DNA of 64,000 nucleotides from Dryococelus australis (lineage: Eukaryota > Arthropoda > Insecta > Phasmatodea > Phasmatidae). The translations under genes were made by a program, and so were the position numbers. Each line of letters starts with the position of its first letter. Within the stretch, counting starts at the first letter, position 1. The DNA is taken from positions 88,087,416 to 88,151,415 of the forward strand of contig CM057009.1 of the NCBI GenBank assembly GCA_029891345.1, written 5' to 3'. Below, piece after piece: positions 58,658-64,000 of the stretch. A model generated the notes under the pieces. The model worked only from the letters and a program-made list of their open reading frames with translations. It was not told the origin of the DNA and did no database searches.

Positions 58658-61515
58658 CTAACAAGTTGATTTAGGATATATACCACATTTTTCTAGAAAA
58701 CAAAATTTTTCTAAACTGTTAGCAACTTCTGTGAACAAAGTTTTCATGCATTTTCTTAATATTGGATCCAGATCCCCTTGTTGAGCTCTGCTTTCAAGGA
58801 GGAAGCGTTTCTTATGCCCTTGTTTTAACCTGTCTGTTTGCACACAAATGTCTTTACAAGTAGGGGCATGTGAAACAATGCTTTCAACCAAGTCCTGATT
58901 TGATTCAACATAATGAGAGTACATCTTCAATACTACATGGAAGACGTGTGTCTGCAGTCTTATAAAACACTGGACATTTCTTATTTTCACTGTTCTGTAT
59001 GAGATCATGACTCTTTTCGTCTCCTAGAGTAAAATAAATTACTTTAAAATAAAAAATGTTGCCACAAGTTTCAGTAAATTCTTGCAAAGGCCCATTGTAC
59101 CATAGGGCATAAGTTATATTGGACTTTCCTTGTTTGAACTGACATAATGGTTTGCAGAATGAAAATACATCATGTTGCTGCTATAACATCCAACACTCGA
59201 CTGAAAAGATTTAGCAAGGAACAATGTATGTACATTGATGAATTCATTCTCTAAATTTGCAAGTTGGAAAATCTTTAGGGCTAAATTTTATTTTTGCTAA
59301 TTTTTTTTCTCGATTTATGTAACATTTTGATGAATCACGCCCAGTATGAGAAGTGTTACCAAACTTCTTTTTGCTACAATGATATAAAGTATGAAGATTG
59401 TTATCATATTCTTCGAAATACTGATAAGGCAAAACAGTGCCTTTATTATAAACAATATGCTTCAAATATTTTTATTCCTCACAATATGATGTTTCAACCA
59501 TTCACCTATAAGCTTATGCTTACGATCTACTCTGTGTGGTCTGTAGTGATTTACAAGACATTCAGAACTGTTGCAGTTAGTTAGAGTGCGATGATAACTG
59601 GTTGGTTTACTACATGCTGTAAAATATTAAGAGAAATACGTACATTTGAAATGAATGTATGACTCACATATTTACTTAACAACAAAATGTGAATATGATT
59701 GCTATAAGTTACAGAATCTAAACCTTTAGTAATAAATACATACTTGCAAATCAGCGTGAACATTATTATAAATTAGCAACTTCACACACACACATATAAA
59801 TTACACACGGATGGCAAAACTAATCCTCCTTGTACAAAAATAAATTTGTGGATGTCCCCATCGCAGGTATCCTTCTAACAAATGGTGATTCCCGGGTGAG
59901 GTATGGTGAACTAGTAGGCGATTACCCTGTTTCCCTGTTCTTCTTCTATTTCCTTGCTAAGACTGGCAATCATCAAATATTCTAATGTTGTTGGTAAGTC
60001 ACTGATGGGGCAAATCTATCTCACAGCACAATCGTTGCATCCTTTTCCTTCACCAAAGCGAATGCCAAGACTATTGTCGAAAGTGTAGCACCAATGTTCT
60101 ATTTTGTTGCAGACATGAACTTGTAAAATACAGTAATATGGTTTAAATAAAACTCTTCTGTATCCAATTTGCAGTACCTTGTATACGTCTGTAGGGTCGA
60201 AGATTCTAGCCATGATTGACGATTTAATGCTGAACGCTCTCCTTTATATAGTCTGCCAGAGTAGATGTTCTTGCTTTGAAATATGTTGCATTGCCACACA
60301 CCACAAAGAGAAACTAATTCTTGGTCACCGATGTATGTAAAATGTTGTTTGTTGTTGCATTGTTCTGTCTAAACTGTAGTAAGAGAACAGCAACTACACT
60401 CCTGCATTATGTATTTAATTTTCTTGTAGGACTTGTGTTTGGTGATGTAAGCACTTTGAGCTTCAAATTCTAGTTGACCTTCATTACACGATAGTGTGCT
60501 GTCAGGATGTAAATTACATAAATGACAATAATTTCGCCCATAACATACATCGCAAACATTTAAAGTTTCTGTTGGTCTGATTAACGAGAAAGGCCAATGA
60601 TAATCTCCATTGCACATCTGTGTTTGAAAGTATATGTTGCCTAGATATTGGAACCATATGTTCTTGTATCCTCGAAATGTCTTCTCTGGGTAGAATTTCT
60701 CCATTTTTTTCTTCGAAATCTTACGCTACCTTGAACAAACCATTTTTCGAAAATTAATATCTCTACACATAGGTAGGATGCTGGTACAAATATTCTCTTA
60801 AAGCTTCACTTTTATATTGTGAGCAGAATTTTTTTTCCTCACAGTGATTATTTTTATAGAATTTTACAGTTTTAATTAATACTCGAACAATCTTCTTCTG
60901 ATATTTAATACTTCTGCAATGGTTAAACTTTTTAAAATTACCTTCTGCATTTTTCCTAGCATGTGTATGGGGTAGTCTTCGAGTAGCCCATCATGTCACC
61001 AGACTCCCATTTCAGGTTGTGTGTCTCATAAGTCTGTTCCCGATACATCATTTTAACTTCAGGTTTTAAACTATACCAAGGTCTGGGAGATTTAAAGCAT
61101 AATATTTTTGAGTCATTAGCATTGGTTGCATAAGAAATAGCAAGCTCCTTAATTACAGAGGCATTGTCTTAGTTTTCGAAAACTTGAGCATAGCATTTCA
61201 TTTTTACGTTATTTCTTTATACACTATTTACAAGAAGTCTCTCTCTCATCAAATAGTATCTCAATTCATTTATAAGATGACAGTACTCGCCTCGGAATCT
61301 ACTTCATCGGCTCCTGAATAGTCCATTACAACATCATCTGGAATGATACTAGCTACAAGTAGCTGTTCCAGCCTGCGTGACATACAATCCCTCAGCATAT
61401 GTTGCAAGTTCCCATCATTAGCAAAGGCAGGCATGTTGTAAGGACAGTCTTCACATGGCAAATAGGAAACTATATCCTCATCAGCTTGTAAATGTTCATC
61501 AAGGAATTGATACAC
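58658..61515 (-). pseudogene. Decayed cysteine-rich gene family, locus 2
   Basis: Collinear minus-strand pieces resemble the gene at 22,475-24,174. In order: 61,515-61,270 (acidic, ending in a CMSRRLEQLLVASIIPDD-type helix, possibly a separate gene end); about 61,160-60,960 (SPRPWYSLKPEVKMMYREQ, THNLKWESGDMMGY); 60,704-60,369 (PEKTFRGYKNIWF, MCNGDYHW, CHLCNLHPDSTL); 60,330-60,099 (IGDQELVSLCGVWQCNIF); 60,213-60,016 (IGYRRVLFKPYYCILQVHVC); 59,465-59,244 (KGTVLPYQYFEEYDNN); 59,087-58,658 (KCPVFYKTADTRLPC). Shared landmarks with locus 1 are PE..GY....F, CNG/CDG..H, C...NLHP-S-L, and GD...LC...C-I. Stops and frame changes are frequent. Function is unknown. Confidence 0.5.
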
Positions 61516-61616
61516 TAGTTATATATTGTGGCCCGCAAAATAAATTATAAATTCTTTGTGCAGCACTCACAGTTGGGAGCAATCTAAACTCTATAATGTT
61601 TTCACCTTCCCATAAG

Positions 61617-61928
61617 CTAAAATCGCATTGAATGTTTCAAAACATTCAGAATCACATTTGTCACAGCACTTACCTTGATCCAGTGTACCTGTTGCGAGCT
61701 GATGCAGAGATGAAAATCTCTTGTAGATCTAGATGATGTGTGTTGAAGTTTTAGTAGGTACCTGTCGTAGTGGACGTCTGGAGTTGTAGTAGATGTCTGT
61801 AGTTGTAGTGGATGCCTGTTTTTGTAGTGGATGCCTGTTTTGTAGTGGATGCCTGGAGGTGTTGTAGATGCCTGGAGTTGTAGTGGGTGTTTGGTGTTGT
61901 AGTTAATGTTTGGGGTCATAGTAAACAC
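61617..61928. repeat. Minisatellite (about 24-30 bp unit)
   Basis: The phrase TGTAGTGGATGCCTGKWGTTG and variants recurs about seven times between 61,765 and 61,925. The minus-strand frame across it is a repeat of HYK/HPLQLQ words and is not a gene. Confidence 0.75.
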
Positions 61929-62519
61929 CTAAGTCTCACTAGTGTTAATGCTATGCATACACATTTCAGTAATATCCAGTCGAAAACTTTATTTTCTAGG
62001 GAAAAAAATTTGTAAATATGCTAAATTATATATGTATTTCATGGTAGAAATTCAGAAGTGGGAAAACTACATGTAAAAATATGCACATAATATTTAAAAA
62101 CATTTCGAACAAGTTTGTTTAATGTACATTTTAAATGTCTGAAAATAAAGTATAACTTGAGTATTTGCTTACATAATAATAGTTAAAACTTGTGTAAGTG
62201 GGATGATGTGTGTATGGCATTACTTGCAAAAAATATGTCTTATAGCTGTGTTGGTATGAAAATTAATAATTTCTTAGTTAAAAGTTTGCTAGAAAATGGA
62301 ATGAAGTTTGCTGGAAAATGTAACAAAGTTTACTGGACAAAAGGTTATATTTTTTAAATTGAATTTATTGTGTCATAAAGACATTTGGAATATATTTGTT
62401 AGTGATGTGGAAAATAAAGTTTTATCGGCGGGACTTGTGAAATTTTTTATTTAGCTGGGAATACACCAGGCTCTTGCATCTCGAAAAATAGGAGGAAGCT
62501 TCAATGTTCTAGCGAAAAT
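61929..62519. other. AT-rich DNA, no clear feature
   Basis: AT-rich, stops in all frames. A short tandem (GCTRGAAAATGKAAYRAAGTTT) occurs twice near 62,289-62,335. Confidence 0.5.
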
Positions 62520-62990
62520 ATCACTTTGTATAGAGAAGGGGAGAGGGGCAGGGAGGTAGCTCAGGTCAGTTCAAAATCTGCTGCCACCCCTAGGGAAAGC
62601 ATCGCTTTGACCTTGAAGCAAGTCTCTGTTCTTAGTCGAGGCAGCGGTCTGGTGGTGAAGGGAAGGGGACAGAGCATTTATACAGAAACATGTTCTGGGC
62701 TGACAGTGAAGGGAGGAGGTATGTAACCTTGAATCGACAGTGAGGGTGCAGCACCCTCCGTGGACAGGGGCAGTCATCCAAAAAACGAATTCTAACCTTG
62801 AGGAGGGCAGGTTAAATGCTGCGCTGGAAGGGGGCAGTTCTTGGCCGGTGTAGGTGGAGGCAGTGTTTGTCACTAAACAGGTTTGTGCAGTGTTGAATCG
62901 ATAGTGAAGGCTTTGCAGCTCCCTCCATGGCCAGGGGCAGTTCGGGCCAGTGTAAGGGGAGGTGGTGATTGACCTTTGGTAGAAGCGAAG
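62520..62990. repeat. Degenerate ~165-bp tandem repeat
   Basis: TTGAATCGACAGTGAGGGTG...CCTCCGTGGACAGGGGCAGT near 62,729 returns as TTGAATCGATAGTGAAGGCT...CCTCCATGGCCAGGGGCAGT near 62,893. A looser earlier copy may start near 62,600. G-rich composition separates it from the flanks. Confidence 0.6.
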
Positions 62991-64000
62991 TGGAGGCTAC
63001 TCGCTGGTTTCCGCCATCTTAGCTCTTTGGCAACCCTGATACTGCATAGTCACAACACTGGAACTCTCGACATCACTGGTCTTCGGAGTGTGACAGCTGC
63101 GATTCTCGTTGAGTGATATTAAATGCTCCATGGTTCAGATTTCGTTCACAGGCTTAGTAAACTATAGTGTGACATCTTTTTTATGAGTCTTTAATTTATT
63201 GGGAAAAAATATAAGTTTCCATGTGATAGTGCATTCATTGTGTAAACCCTGTTTCTTTGTTCGGTAGACGAAACTTCATAGCATTTTCAAATCGCATTTT
63301 TGTTACCAAGTGCTGTGAATTTCACAGACGTGGCGGAAAGAATTTGTAGTACATCCATTATTTTACTAACTACTTGATTATATATATAACCTTTTATAAG
63401 CTTCACTATGCTCCTGAGCAAATGGACGCAAATTAAATATTTACTTTTTTATGTGTGTTAGTCAATTAATTTTAACATGTGGATTATGTTTCTAAAGTTC
63501 CTCAACAGTCTCACAGGCAGACATGCATGTAAGGTATGTGTGAGAGGCATCAAGTAGTGTTACATATTTTGTTATTGTGTTCATTAGCCATTTAATTTGT
63601 AGGGTAATAGTTTTGCTTTGTTCATTGTTGATTTTATACTACACACTCACGTAATTGTATTCGTTCATAATACTTCTCACGTGTAAATTATATTGCTAGC
63701 ATAAAGGTCGGGGTAGACTAATTCATATCTTTACATTTAACAGACCTGAAGAGTCACGTAATTGCACTTGTTGTTCACATTGTTGTGATAGTTTGAAATT
63801 TGCGATTCGATGTGCGTAATTTATTCATATGAAGAACTCGTTTACACACTCTGAAATTCTCTCACGGAATGCTGTTATTCATTTGGAATAATATTATCTT
63901 TCAAAGTTGCCTATCTACCAAAACTGTCTACGAGTAATATCACTACCACCCCAAAAAATTTATACTTAGGCCAGTCTTGCACAAAAACTCACTACACATA
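62991..64000. other. AT-rich DNA, no clear feature
   Basis: No repeat, RNA gene or coding frame that I can support. Confidence 0.5.

Noticed and set aside
61617..61928. 103-codon minus-strand ORF with HYK and LQ repeats
   Set aside because: Translation of a minisatellite.
1..64000. CRISPR array or bacterial operon
   Set aside because: No array of exact repeats with unique spacers and no clustered long ORFs; the transposon content is eukaryotic.

Overview
This is nuclear DNA from a eukaryote, most likely an arthropod and probably an insect with a large, repeat-rich genome. The sequence shows no operons, no dense coding and no intact host gene. It holds decayed Gypsy, Tc1-like, hAT-like and DUF4817-type DNA transposon remains, tRNA-derived SINE-like pieces, microsatellites, repeated poly(G)/poly(C) tracts and AT-rich filler. 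The insect assignment rests on recall of these families and is not proven.

Layout. 1-1.7 kb is a degenerate CATACCA-type repeat; related stretches lie at 12.0-12.8 kb and 13.6-14.6 kb, and in the opposite orientation at 52.45-53.55 kb. 3.48-11.95 kb is a rearranged Gypsy-type LTR retrotransposon. A plus-strand LTR-gag-protease part is cut by a minus-strand pol-LTR part, which joins head-on to a plus-strand integrase-end-LTR part. 15.36-15.9 kb holds a decayed C2H2 zinc-finger gene. 16.77-17.0 kb is a MITE with a sister copy at 42.4 kb.

17,089-37,653 is the centrepiece. It is a candidate mobile or virus-like element of about 20.6 kb, bounded by inverted arms of about 4.9 and 6.4 kb that end in AGTAGTTA...TAACTACT, with a weak 6-bp target duplication. 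Each arm has a roughly 460-bp terminal part, then a tandem array of about 116-bp units (4 left, 11 right), then several kb of short degenerate repeats. The central 9.2 kb carries a decayed gene for a cysteine-rich protein, a small ORF of about 90 codons, a tRNA-Leu-like sequence and a series of paired-finger C2H2 modules on both strands. Size, AG/CT ends and zinc-finger content recall Polinton/Maverick-type elements, but I see no DNA polymerase B, integrase, ATPase or capsid gene, so the class is open.

On the right, a 406-bp hAT-type MITE (37,771-38,176) sits 117 bp beyond the element. After about 3.3 kb of mostly AT-rich DNA come SINE-like pieces, a MITE, a 965-bp inverted-repeat DNA transposon with a transposase tail (43.67-44.63 kb), a GC-rich TIR element (46.73-47.37 kb), a possible minus-strand LTR element end (about 50.39 kb), a Tc1-like transposase relic (53.69-54.13 kb) and several tandem repeats. 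The minus strand of 58.66-61.52 kb holds a second decayed copy of the cysteine-rich gene family seen in the large element. That link is the main reason to suspect an undescribed element family rather than one accidental structure.

No gene here looks intact. All boundaries and homologies were read by eye.
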